In this document: in pieces, positions 45,191-53,625 of the stretch | Layout of the letters: each line of letters begins with the position of its first letter | How positions within the stretch are numbered: position 1 is the first letter of the stretch | NCBI RefSeq assembly: GCF_000024125.1 | Contig: NC_013222.1 | Location: 3,365,501 to 3,429,500 of the forward strand | Origin: Robiginitalea biformata HTCC2501 | GTDB taxonomy: Bacteria > Bacteroidota > Bacteroidia > Flavobacteriales > Flavobacteriaceae | DNA: 64,000 nt | Direction of reading: 5' to 3' | Position numbers and translations under genes: made by a program | Notes under the pieces: model-generated | Told to the model about the DNA's origin: nothing | The model's database searches: none | What the model saw: the letters and a program-made list of their open reading frames with translations, nothing else

Positions 45191-45221
45191 ACCCACAACA
45201 GCAGTTATCATGACTGTTCGT

Positions 45222-45235
45222 TTTTTGATTGATGA
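45222..45235. repeat. 14-mer direct repeat, copy 3
   Basis: TTTTTGATTGATGA, just before the terminator hairpin at 45238; see copies at 10907 and 11343. Confidence 0.75.
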
Positions 45236-45237
45236 AT

Positions 45238-45265
45238 AAACTCCGGCTGATTACCGGAGTTTTTC
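45238..45265 (+). terminator. Terminator downstream of rpoD
   Basis: AAACTCCGG (45238-45246), 7-nt loop, CCGGAGTTT (45254-45262), followed by TT. It lies 116 nt after the rpoD stop. Confidence 0.75.
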
Positions 45266-45388
45266 ATTTTAGGGCCCCTGAACAGGGCTTTTTCCCGTTT
45301 ATGGGGCTGCCCTGGTCGATTCCAGGGTTATTCGCTTCCCGGGGTCGCCGGGAAAAATGTATTTTTGAGAAACCGCATCTCCTATCCC

Positions 45389-46051
45389 ATGAAACATCCG
45401 ATAATTGCCCCTTCCCTGCTGGCCGCGGATTTCGGCAACCTGCAGCAGGCTGTGGAAATGGTGGAACAAAGCCAGGCGGGCTGGCACCATATCGACGTGA
45501 TGGACGGCCTGTTCGTCCCCAACATCTCCTATGGTATGCCCGTGATCCAGGCCATCGGGAAGCATGCCTCCAAGCCCCTGGACGTCCACCTGATGATCGT
45601 CGACCCGGACCGCTATATCGACACCTTTGCCGATTTAGGCGCTGCCACGCTAACGGTCCACCTGGAGGCCTGTACGCACCTGCACAGGAGCCTGCAGCGG
45701 ATCCGGGACGCCGGGATGAAGGCCGGCGTGGCCCTGAACCCCCATTCGCCCGTAAGCCTGCTTTCCGAAGTAGCCGAAATGGCAGACCTGGTGCTGGTTA
45801 TGAGTGTAAATCCCGGGTTCGGCGGGCAATCTTTCATTGAAAATACCTACCGGAAGATCGAAGAATTGCGGAAGCTGCTGAGCGAACGCAACAGCCAAGC
45901 GCTCATCGAGGTAGACGGCGGGGTGACCCTGGAAAATGCCCACGCCCTGGTTGCAGCCGGCGCAGATGTCCTGGTGGCGGGGAGTACGGTGTTCCGTTCC
46001 GACGATCCGGCCGGCACCATTGCCAGACTCGCGGCGGCCGGCCAAAAGTAG
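45389..46051 (+). CDS. rpe: Ribulose-phosphate 3-epimerase
   Basis: 220 residues from the ATG at 45389, giving the standard opening IIAPSLLAADFGNL. Zinc TIM barrel of the pentose phosphate pathway: HIDVMDGLFVPNISYG, DVHLMIVDPDRYI, GVALNPHSPV, LVMSVNPGFGGQSF and EVDGGVTLENA. Monocistronic after the upstream terminator. Confidence 0.96.
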   Translation: MKHPIIAPSLLAADFGNLQQAVEMVEQSQAGWHHIDVMDGLFVPNISYGMPVIQAIGKHASKPLDVHLMIVDPDRYIDTFADLGAATLTVHLEACTHLHRSLQRIRDAGMKAGVALNPHSPVSLLSEVAEMADLVLVMSVNPGFGGQSFIENTYRKIEELRKLLSERNSQALIEVDGGVTLENAHALVAAGADVLVAGSTVFRSDDPAGTIARLAAAGQK

Positions 46052-46168
46052 GCCGGAATCCGCCCGGCCGGCAAGTCTTGTTTGCGGTGAATTCAAACTT
46101 CCCCGGGAAAAAAGCAGCTGTAGCGAATCTTTCGGATTCAGGAGGCATCATTACGGAATGAAGCGGTA

Positions 46169-46594
46169 TTAATACTGATCCAAAAGGTATTTAATCACGT
46201 CCGTAGTGGTTACAATGCCTATAAGTTCCCCGTCACGACAAACCGGCAACGCGTGGAATTCCTCTTTGCTGAATATTTCCGCCACCTCCTTGATGGTTGC
46301 ATCCGGACCGACCGACCGCAAATTCTTCACCATGACCTGCGGGACGGTAAACATGTCGTAGACGATGGATTCAATAGCTTCCTCATCCTCGTAGGACCCG
46401 TCTACAAAACTGATGCGCAACAGGTCCGTCAGGCTGAGCATGCCCACGATCTTTTTACTGCTGACCACCGGGATATGGCGGATGCGGTGTTTCTTGAATA
46501 ATTTTTCAGCTTTTTCCAGACTGTCGGTGGTATTGAGCACCACCAGTTGGGTGCTCATGATACTGGATACCGGGATACGTTCTTTTACGCTCAT
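46169..46594 (-). CDS. Two-CBS-domain protein
   Basis: 141 residues, nearly all of it two CBS domains (VSSIMSTQLVVLNTTDSL to SLTDLLRI; MVKNLRSVGPDATIKEVAEI to GIVTTTDVIKYLL). CBS pairs bind adenylates. No channel, transporter or enzyme domain is attached, so its partner is unknown. Monocistronic, convergent with rpe. Confidence 0.88.
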   Translation of the reverse strand: MSVKERIPVSSIMSTQLVVLNTTDSLEKAEKLFKKHRIRHIPVVSSKKIVGMLSLTDLLRISFVDGSYEDEEAIESIVYDMFTVPQVMVKNLRSVGPDATIKEVAEIFSKEEFHALPVCRDGELIGIVTTTDVIKYLLDQY

Positions 46595-46707
46595 GGCTGC
46601 ATGGTTTATGATGTATTAAAGATCCCATTTAACAGGCTTCCAAAGAATGATAATTGTCATACGGGCCCGCAGCGGTTCCTGATTGGGGCCATCCGGCCCA
46701 AAATGGT

Positions 46708-46715
46708 TAATTTTG
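46708..46715 (+). promoter_or_regulatory. -7 promoter element of ypdA-like gene
   Basis: TAATTTTG matches TAnnTTTG, 48 nt before the ATG at 46764. Confidence 0.5.
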
Positions 46716-46763
46716 CAACTCCCAGCGGGCCGGTTGCCTGGGGGAGGACCAAATCAGCGAGCT

Positions 46764-47747
46764 ATGGATTTAATTATCATCGGAGGGGGGCCCATTGGTA
46801 TTGCCTGTGGGCTGGAAGCGAAGAAAAAGGGGGTTTCCTACACCATCATCGAAAAGGGGCCCATCGTGAATTCGCTATTCAACTACCCGGTGAATATGCA
46901 GTTCTTCTCCTCCTCGGAGCGCCTGGAAATCGACGAAATACCCTTTATCAGCAAAGAAGCCAAACCCAAGCGCAACGAGGCGCTGGAATACTACCGGCGG
47001 ATTGTGACGTCCAACCAGCTGAACATCCGTCTCTTTGAAAAAGTCGGTGGGATACACCGGGGGGATGACGGTTTTACCGTGCAGACCAGCCGGGGGGAAT
47101 ACGCCGCCCGAAACGTCATTATCGCCACGGGGTTTTACGATTTGCCCAACCTGCTGGGTGTTCCCGGGGAAGACCTGCCCAAGGTGTCGCACTACTATAA
47201 GGATCCCCACTTTTACGCCAGTCAGAAACTCGCCGTGATCGGCGCCAGCAATTCCGCGGTGGATGCCGCCCTGGAATGCTGGAGGAAGGGGGCGGATGTC
47301 ACCATGATCGTCCGGGGGCCGGAAATCGGGCAACGGGTTAAATACTGGGTCCGGCCGGATATCCTCAACCGGATCGAAGAGGGCAGTATCCGGGCGTATT
47401 ACAACAGCGAGGTAACCCGCATTGACGAAGAATCCATTGAGATCCGCACGCCGGATGGAATCCGGAGCCTACCCAATGACTTCGTCCTGGCCCTTACCGG
47501 CTACCAACCCAATTTTGAGTTTCTGGAACAGGCGGGAATCCGCTTGTCCGACGATGCCAAACGACTGCCGGAATACAACCCGGAGACCATGGAAACCAAT
47601 GTTCCCGGACTCTATTTGGCAGGGGTGATATGCGGGGGTATGGAAACCCACAAATGGTTTATCGAAAATTCACGAGACCACGCCCGCCTGATCCTGGACC
47701 ATATTGCGGGGAACATGGAGGCCGCCGCCCTCCCGGGGAAACTGTAG
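46764..47747 (+). CDS. ypdA: YpdA-family bacillithiol disulfide reductase
   Basis: 327 residues from the ATG at 46764, which starts directly with the FAD motif (DLIIIGGGPIGIACGLEAKK). An NADPH motif is at LAVIGASNSAVDAALECWRK. Unlike thioredoxin reductase there is no CxxC. Features such as FNYPVNMQFFSSSERLEI match YpdA, which in Firmicutes and Bacteroidetes reduces bacillithiol disulfide. The BSH synthesis genes are not in this window, so the assignment rests on family resemblance. Confidence 0.82.
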   Translation: MDLIIIGGGPIGIACGLEAKKKGVSYTIIEKGPIVNSLFNYPVNMQFFSSSERLEIDEIPFISKEAKPKRNEALEYYRRIVTSNQLNIRLFEKVGGIHRGDDGFTVQTSRGEYAARNVIIATGFYDLPNLLGVPGEDLPKVSHYYKDPHFYASQKLAVIGASNSAVDAALECWRKGADVTMIVRGPEIGQRVKYWVRPDILNRIEEGSIRAYYNSEVTRIDEESIEIRTPDGIRSLPNDFVLALTGYQPNFEFLEQAGIRLSDDAKRLPEYNPETMETNVPGLYLAGVICGGMETHKWFIENSRDHARLILDHIAGNMEAAALPGKL

Positions 47748-47994
47748 CCCAAGCTACAGCCAGCCGGGGCCCGGATTGAGCCCCTGTTTTCTTCATTACA
47801 ACCCAAATGCCTCCAGGATAGCCTTTTACGGCATTATTTTGGGTGAAAAAACAAACCGGTCTCCTCCTATCGGCATACATTTATCTCAAGGAAATCCGAG
47901 TTGGCCAACCCAATCGGGTATTACCGCGTTTTGTACTCAGGCCAACCCGCAGGAATCAACCCATAAACTCACCCATTAATTAAAATTGAATAGT

Positions 47995-48147
47995 ATGTCG
48001 CTTCTCACCATAATATTGAACCTTTTGTTACCCCCTGTAGCGGTCTTTATGCAGCACGGGGTCGGCACCACCCTGTTGATAAGCATTTTACTCACGCTCC
48101 TGGGTTGGTTGCCCGGTGTCATCCACGCATTTTTGGTCAATAGTTGA
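47995..48147 (+). CDS. Pmp3/YqaE-family small membrane proteolipid
   Basis: 50 residues. Two membrane helices (LTIILNLLLPPVAVFM; TTLLISILLTLLGWLPG) around a short polar turn, with the family hallmark LPPVAVF and LGWLPGVIHAF. The Pmp3/UPF0057 family influences membrane potential and salt stress in yeast and plants. It is preceded by an AT-rich 40 nt and followed by a strong hairpin, so probably a single-gene unit. The 47748-47994 stretch before it holds nothing else clear. Confidence 0.85.
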   Translation: MSLLTIILNLLLPPVAVFMQHGVGTTLLISILLTLLGWLPGVIHAFLVNS

Positions 48148-48168
48148 TTGCAACATGCCCCCGGGAAA

Positions 48169-48213
48169 GCAACCCCCCCTGTGCGGATATCCGCACAGGG
48201 GGGTTGCATTTTT
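48169..48213 (+). terminator. Long GC-rich hairpin terminator after Pmp3-like gene
   Basis: Arms centred on the palindrome GTGCGGATATCCGCAC (48181-48196) extend outward through C7/G6 and GCAA/TTGC, about 18 bp in all, then ATTTTT. Confidence 0.88.
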
Positions 48214-48236
48214 GAAGCCCTGTTAAAAAAAGTATT

Positions 48237-48244
48237 TATCTTAG
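48237..48244 (+). promoter_or_regulatory. Possible -7 element TATCTTAG before the large lipoprotein
   Basis: TATCTTAG, a variant of TAnnTTTG, 33 nt before the ATG at 48278. Confidence 0.4.
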
Positions 48245-48277
48245 GGCTTCCCAGCCCGCATATCAACCCACCGACAG

Positions 48278-51200
48278 ATGTCCCATCCCTTTCGACGAAT
48301 TATCATCCCGATACTTGTTATTTCTACCCTGGCCGTTTTATCCGGCTGTTTTCGCTGGGATCAGGATCCCGTGGTTCCCGTGCGACAAGGCCAGTCTATC
48401 GTCTTCCTGGGCAATAACCTGCCTTCCCGAATGATGCATTACGGGTATTTTGAAGCAACCCTGCAAGCCGCTTACCCGGACAGCCTGCTGCAGATCCGCA
48501 ATATGGGGGACGGGGGGAATACCCCGGGGTTCCGGCCCCACTCCGGAAGGATGCACCCCTGGGCATTTCCGGAAGCGGAAGCACTTCTCGGGGAACTCTA
48601 CCCCCCTTCCGGGAGTGAGGGCCACCTGGAAAGTCCCGACGAGTGGCTCGCCCGGCTTCGGGCAGATGTCATCCTCGCGTTTTTCGGCTTTAACGAGGTT
48701 TTTCGCCCGGATAGTTACCGGGAAATTACCCGGGACGAACTCCGCGCATTTATATCCCACACGCGCTCCCAGCTGTACAACGGGGCTTCTCCGCCCCGGC
48801 TGGTACTCCTTTCCCCCACCGCAATGGAGGCGGTTACCGGCGGTCCGGACCTCCCGGATTTTCAGGAAACCAACAAAAAGCTGGAGGCCTACACCGCCAT
48901 GATGGAAACTGTGGCCGTCGAGGCCGGGGTGCCCTTCCTGGATCTGTTCCACCCCTCAAAAGAGTGGTTCGAAGGGGAAGAGAACCTGACCATCGACGGG
49001 CTGCAACTCAACGATGCCGGCTACCGCCAACTGTCCGCTTACCTGGCCGGGCAACTTTTTGGCGTCGACGCAGGGGTCCCCGAAGATGAGGCCCTCCTCG
49101 CAGCGGTCCGGGAAAAAAACTGGTTCTGGCACAACGATTTCAAAATCCCCAACGGCGTCCACGTTTTCGGGAGGCGGTACGACCCCTTTGGGCCGGACAA
49201 TTACCCTTACGAGCTCGAAAAGATCCGCCAGATGACCGCCGTCCGCGATACGGCTATCTGGAAGACCGCGGCAGGAGTGTCCTACGACGTGGCTGCTGCC
49301 GACTCGCTCACCCGTCCCCTGCCTCCGGTCCAGTCCAATTACAAGCCCGACCAGTACGGGCACGGAGGAGGTGAATACCTCTACGGGGAGGAAGCCCTGG
49401 CCACGTTTACGCTGCCACCGGGATATGAAATTTCACTCTTTGCCTCAGAATCGGATTTTCCGGAGCTCGCCAACCCGGTGCAGCTTTCCTTTGACGATGC
49501 CGGCCGCCTCTGGGTGGCCACCATGCCCTCCTACCCCCATTACCGGCCGGGCGATTCCAAACCGGATGACAAGCTGTTGATCCTGGAGGACCTCGACGGG
49601 GACGGCCGGGCCGATACGGCAAAAACCTGGGTGGACGGACTCCACCTGCCGGTGGGATTCGAATTGAGCCCGGAGGGCGTCTACATCTCCCAGGGCACCC
49701 ACCTGAAGCGCTACCGGGATACGGACGGGGACGACCGGGCCGATACCGAAGAGATCGTCTTCAGCGGGTTTGACGACCATGATACGCACCACGCCATCAG
49801 CGCATTCACTTCGGATCCGAGCGGTGCGATCTATATGGGGGAAGGCACCTTCCTCCATACAAACGTCGAGACCCCGTACGGCCCGGTCCGGGGCACGAAT
49901 GGCGGCTTTTACCGTTACAACCCGACCCGCCGGCACCTGGAACGGACCGCCCAGTTACCGATCCCAAACCCCTGGGGGATCGCCTTCGACCGGTGGGGCC
50001 AGCCCTTCTTCCTGGATACCTCCGGTCCGGCCCTGCGCTGGATGTTACCGGGAACCCTGCAACCTGAATACGGCATTTCCCACCCGCTACCGGCAGACAT
50101 GGTCCCCGATGCACACAAGGTCCGCCCCACCTCAGGGCTCGAATTTGTCTCGAGCCGCCATTTCCCGGATTCGGTCCAGGGAGATATCCTCCTGTGCAAC
50201 GACATCGGATTCCTCGGGATCAAACAACACGCCCTGCGGGAAACCGGAACCGGCTTCTCCCTGGAATTCCGGCAGGACCTGCTTCGGAGCAGCGACCCGA
50301 ATTTCCGCCCAGTGGACCTGGAATTCGCCCCCGACGGCAGCCTGTACGTGGTGGACTGGCACAATATCCTCATTGGCCATATGCAGCACAACGCCCGGGA
50401 CCCCTATCGCGACCACAGCCACGGCCGTATCTACCGCATCACCCATACGGAGCGGCCGCTGCTGTCCGCCCCGGACCTGCAGGCGGCCCCGGTTGAAGAA
50501 CTGGTCAGGGCCCTCGGAGCCCCGGAATACCGGACGCGATACCGGGCCCGTCGGGTGCTCAGGGGGCGCGACCCGGACGCGGTTTCCGAGGCATTGAGGA
50601 ACTGGACCGCCCGACTCAACCCGGCCCACCCGGAAGCGGAACACCAACTTCTGGAGGCCCTCTGGACCAGCTGGGGGATCGGCAGGCTCGATACGGCTTT
50701 GCTGCGGGAACTCCTGGATTCAGAAGACCCCCGGGTACGCGCAGCCGGGGTTCGGGCCGTCCGTTACAATACGCATTTGCTCCCGGACCATGTGAAAATA
50801 CTGGAAACGACGGCCGGTGATCCCCATGGTCGTGTTCGGATGGAGACCCTGGCGGCAGCATCCTGGCTACCGGATTCGACGGCCCGGAACATCCTGCAAA
50901 TCCTCGGCGAGTCCGGACTGGACAGCTGGAACCGCGAAGCCTTCCTTGCAGTAAGCAACCGGCTTTACGGCGAGAGGCAAAGCGATGTGGAGGACAAGGG
51001 CCCGCCAGTACCGGACGGATTCAGCGAACGAGACAGTACGTTATTTGTCAGCGGTCGGGAAATCTATCTGCGGGAAGGGTATTGCGCCACCTGCCACCAG
51101 GAAGACGGGCAGGGCCTGCCCGCTTCCGGTTTTCCGCCCCTGGCCAACAGTTCCTGGGCCACCGGTTCGCAAGAGCGCCTGATAAAACTAACGCTTAAAG

Positions 51201-51424
51201 GCCTGCAGGGCCCGCTGATGGTCAATGCCGTTCAGTACGACGGCAAGGTGCCGATGACGGCTTTTGAGGGTCTCCTCTCCGACGAGGAGATTGCCGCGGT
51301 GCTCACTTATGTGCGCAACGCCTTCGGGAACCGGGCCAAACCGGTGTATCCGGAATCCGTGGGGCGTATCCGGGAAGCGGTCCGGGAGAAAAAAGGATTT
51401 TATCACACAGAAGAACTGCAATAG
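48278..51424 (+). CDS. SGNH/beta-propeller/HEAT/cytochrome c lipoprotein
   Basis: 1048 residues. A lipobox (LAVLSGC) lies at about residue 24. Order: SGNH-hydrolase-like domain (residues about 40-260; GNNLPSRMMHYGYFEA, NMGDGGNTPGFRP, GFNEVF), propeller of the putative membrane-bound dehydrogenase type (about 370-730; GYEISLFASE, GRLWVATMPSYPHYRPG, DGDGRADTAKTWVDGL), HEAT-like helices (about 740-900) and a C-terminal cytochrome c with heme motif CATCH at EGYCATCHQEDGQGLP. The SGNH block V reads DGLQLN, with Gln where many SGNH enzymes have the catalytic His, so hydrolysis is doubtful. Periplasmic electron-linked oxidation of sugars is the usual idea for this family. The ThuA-like gene follows at 51447. 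Confidence 0.85.
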   Translation: MSHPFRRIIIPILVISTLAVLSGCFRWDQDPVVPVRQGQSIVFLGNNLPSRMMHYGYFEATLQAAYPDSLLQIRNMGDGGNTPGFRPHSGRMHPWAFPEAEALLGELYPPSGSEGHLESPDEWLARLRADVILAFFGFNEVFRPDSYREITRDELRAFISHTRSQLYNGASPPRLVLLSPTAMEAVTGGPDLPDFQETNKKLEAYTAMMETVAVEAGVPFLDLFHPSKEWFEGEENLTIDGLQLNDAGYRQLSAYLAGQLFGVDAGVPEDEALLAAVREKNWFWHNDFKIPNGVHVFGRRYDPFGPDNYPYELEKIRQMTAVRDTAIWKTAAGVSYDVAAADSLTRPLPPVQSNYKPDQYGHGGGEYLYGEEALATFTLPPGYEISLFASESDFPELANPVQLSFDDAGRLWVATMPSYPHYRPGDSKPDDKLLILEDLDGDGRADTAKTWVDGLHLPVGFELSPEGVYISQGTHLKRYRDTDGDDRADTEEIVFSGFDDHDTHHAISAFTSDPSGAIYMGEGTFLHTNVETPYGPVRGTNGGFYRYNPTRRHLERTAQLPIPNPWGIAFDRWGQPFFLDTSGPALRWMLPGTLQPEYGISHPLPADMVPDAHKVRPTSGLEFVSSRHFPDSVQGDILLCNDIGFLGIKQHALRETGTGFSLEFRQDLLRSSDPNFRPVDLEFAPDGSLYVVDWHNILIGHMQHNARDPYRDHSHGRIYRITHTERPLLSAPDLQAAPVEELVRALGAPEYRTRYRARRVLRGRDPDAVSEALRNWTARLNPAHPEAEHQLLEALWTSWGIGRLDTALLRELLDSEDPRVRAAGVRAVRYNTHLLPDHVKILETTAGDPHGRVRMETLAAASWLPDSTARNILQILGESGLDSWNREAFLAVSNRLYGERQSDVEDKGPPVPDGFSERDSTLFVSGREIYLREGYCATCHQEDGQGLPASGFPPLANSSWATGSQERLIKLTLKGLQGPLMVNAVQYDGKVPMTAFEGLLSDEEIAAVLTYVRNAFGNRAKPVYPESVGRIREAVREKKGFYHTEELQ

Positions 51425-51446
51425 TCTTTTGAAAAACGTCACGCCC

Positions 51447-52445
51447 ATGAAGTACGCCACACCCATAAAAAACGCCATCCTCGCGTCCGTTTGCCTGGTG
51501 GCATGCCTCCCCGGGATGGGTTGCAGGCAAGCGGCTGAACCGACAGGGCAGGCAGCAGAAACGGAAAAAAAACCCCATGTGGTATTTGTCATTGGGGACG
51601 AGGAATATCGCTCCGAGGAATCCATGCCGATGTTGGCCGGGATTCTCAAGAGGGAGCTGGACGCGGAGGTAACGCTCTGTTTCTCGGTAGATTCCAGCGG
51701 GGTGATCGACCCAAACCGCCTGGATCATATCCAGGGGCTCGCTGCCCTGGACAGCGCGGACCTGATGGTGTTGTTTACCCGATTCCGCGCGCTGCCTGAG
51801 GCCGAACTGGCCCACATTACCCGGTTTGCCGAATCCGGTAAACCGATGGTGGGGTTCCGGACGGCCACACATGCCTTTCTCTATCCGGATTCCACGGAAA
51901 ACGCCCGGATGAACAACGCCTGGCCGGCCCGGGTCTTTGGGCAGCAATGGATTACCCACCACGGACACTTCGAGGACGGGAATGACCCATTGACAGCTGT
52001 ATCCCTTGCGGAAGGCGTGGAGCATCCGATACTGACAGACGTGAATGCCTTCCAGGCGTATTCCTGGCTTTACCATGTGGACGGAGGCGATTGGGAGTTA
52101 CAGGGAGATGCCGCGCCCCTCCTCATTGGGAGGTCCCTGCGCTCCAAGCACGAGATGGACGGCCGCCTGGACGAATTCCCGCTGGTCAATCCGGTTGCCT
52201 GGACCAAATCCTATACAGGGGAATCGGGGAAAACGTCCCGGGTGTTCTTTACCACCCTCGGGCATCCTTATGATTTTCGAAACCCGAATATGCGCCGACT
52301 CGCCCTGAATGGCATCTACTGGGCCCTGGGACTCGAGGTACCGGAAGACATGGACGTGTCCTATACACAGCCCTACCAACCCAATAATTCCGGGTTCGGG
52401 GAGGTCTACAAAAAAGGCCTTTTGCCGGAAGGGCAGCTCCCCTAA
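51447..52445 (+). CDS. ThuA-domain lipoprotein
   Basis: 332 residues from the ATG at 51447, which gives a lipobox (CLPGMGC). The mature part is a ThuA-like (trehalose utilization, glutamine-amidotransferase-like) fold: HVVFVIGDEEYRSEESMPML, DLMVLFTRFRALPEAE, GKPMVGFRTATHAF, ITHHGHFEDGND, HPILTDVNAF and RVFFTTLGHPYDF. It starts 22 nt after the cytochrome fusion and is probably in the same operon; such pairs occur in sugar-oxidising loci. Substrate unknown. Confidence 0.85.
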   Translation: MKYATPIKNAILASVCLVACLPGMGCRQAAEPTGQAAETEKKPHVVFVIGDEEYRSEESMPMLAGILKRELDAEVTLCFSVDSSGVIDPNRLDHIQGLAALDSADLMVLFTRFRALPEAELAHITRFAESGKPMVGFRTATHAFLYPDSTENARMNNAWPARVFGQQWITHHGHFEDGNDPLTAVSLAEGVEHPILTDVNAFQAYSWLYHVDGGDWELQGDAAPLLIGRSLRSKHEMDGRLDEFPLVNPVAWTKSYTGESGKTSRVFFTTLGHPYDFRNPNMRRLALNGIYWALGLEVPEDMDVSYTQPYQPNNSGFGEVYKKGLLPEGQLP

Positions 52446-52567
52446 ACCCTGTGACGGTCAGGCTACAGGACGGCTCCTGAGACTCCCATGGATGACTCCG
52501 GCACGGCTGGTAACCCGGAGGATGGCTGAAAATCCCCGCAATACGGCACGAATTTCCATGATTTCTA

Positions 52568-52603
52568 TAATTTTGTTTATTGTTTAACATTAATTGTTAA
52601 ACA
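52568..52603 (+). promoter_or_regulatory. Promoter with a perfect palindromic operator-like site
   Basis: TAATTTTG (52568-52575) is an exact TAnnTTTG match. Directly downstream, TGTTTAACA (52581-52589), five bases and TGTTAAACA (52595-52603) form a perfect 9-bp inverted repeat that would cover the transcription start. It should control the Lacal_2735-like gene and possibly folE. Confidence 0.55.
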
Positions 52604-52638
52604 TTATGGGTACATTTTACCCTATAAACCGATATGAT

Positions 52639-52812
52639 ATGTTTGGATTCCTAAAATCCCGTACTCCCCGTGAGAAACTTGAGGTGCGGTACAAAAAACT
52701 CCTGGGGGAAGCCCACAAACTCTCCCAGACCAACCGCTCGCAGGGCGATGCAAAATACGCGGAGGCCGAGGCCGTCCTTAAAGAAATAGAAATGCTGGAT
52801 TCGGGTGCCTGA
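52639..52812 (+). CDS. Lacal_2735-like small protein
   Basis: 57 residues from the ATG at 52639. One long helix: MFGFLKSRTPREKLEVRYKK then LLGEAHKLSQTNRSQGDAKY and EAVLKEIEMLD. The pattern matches the Lacal_2735 family of flavobacteria as I remember it; no function is known. Its 3' end overlaps an alternative GTG start of folE by 8 nt. Confidence 0.78.
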   Translation: MFGFLKSRTPREKLEVRYKKLLGEAHKLSQTNRSQGDAKYAEAEAVLKEIEMLDSGA

Positions 52813-52837
52813 CCCGATTCCTCACAATAATCGATTC

Positions 52838-53527
52838 ATGCAAAAACTACCCACTACCCCACCCGTGCAGGTTAACGGGACACCCAGAGAAGGCACCGGG
52901 ACTGCATCGCTCCCCGAGCACCTGCAAACCCCGCTCTGCGAGGATGCCTTTGATCTGAGCGACGCCGAGAAAAAAGTCCGGATTGCATTCTATTTTCAGC
53001 GGATTATGGAAACCCTCGGTTTGGACCTCAACGACGATTCCCTCAGGGATACCCCTGCCCGGGTAGCCCGGATGTATGTGGAAGAGTCCTTTTCCGGCCT
53101 GGATCCAAAGAACAAACCCCAGGTATCCCTGTTCGAAAACACTTATCGCTACGGGCAAATGCTGGTAGAAAAGAATATTTTGTTCTATTCAAATTGCGAG
53201 CACCATTTTGTGCCCATTTTCGGAAAAGCCCATGTAGCCTATATCTCCTCCGGCAAGGTCATCGGCCTGTCCAAACTCAACCGTATAGTGCGCTACTATG
53301 CCCAACGGCCGCAGGTGCAGGAGAGGATGACCTGTCAGATCGGGGCCGAATTGCAAAACGTGTTGGGCACCCGGGACGTCGCGGTAATCCTCGATGCGAA
53401 ACACCTCTGTGTGGCGTCCCGGGGCGTACAGGACGATTGCTCGGAAACCCTCACCTCATTTTATGGAGGTTGCTTTGAAAGCCCCGAAAAAATGGCGGAA
53501 TTGCAATTCTACCTCCGGGGTTGCTGA
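52838..53527 (+). CDS. folE: GTP cyclohydrolase I
   Basis: 229 residues from the ATG at 52838; a GTG at 52805 would add 11 residues and overlap the previous gene. Opens the GTP ring to dihydroneopterin triphosphate for folate. The zinc and catalytic motifs are present: SNCEHHFVPIFGKAHVAYI, IGLSKLNRIV, RPQVQERM, LCVASRGVQ. The N-terminal 30 residues are variable. Confidence 0.96.
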   Translation: MQKLPTTPPVQVNGTPREGTGTASLPEHLQTPLCEDAFDLSDAEKKVRIAFYFQRIMETLGLDLNDDSLRDTPARVARMYVEESFSGLDPKNKPQVSLFENTYRYGQMLVEKNILFYSNCEHHFVPIFGKAHVAYISSGKVIGLSKLNRIVRYYAQRPQVQERMTCQIGAELQNVLGTRDVAVILDAKHLCVASRGVQDDCSETLTSFYGGCFESPEKMAELQFYLRGC

Positions 53528-53625
53528 GCAGTCCTTACAACCGCAATCGCACTTTTCACAACAAAAAGGAGCCCCGTGGGGCATAAATCGGTCGCCCGCC
53601 CGTTATGGTAAGCAAAATTCCGATT

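Noticed and set aside
45229..45840. Frame opening MNKLRLITGVF across the rpoD terminator and rpe
   Set aside because: The beginning translates the terminator hairpin itself and the rest is a shadow of rpe.
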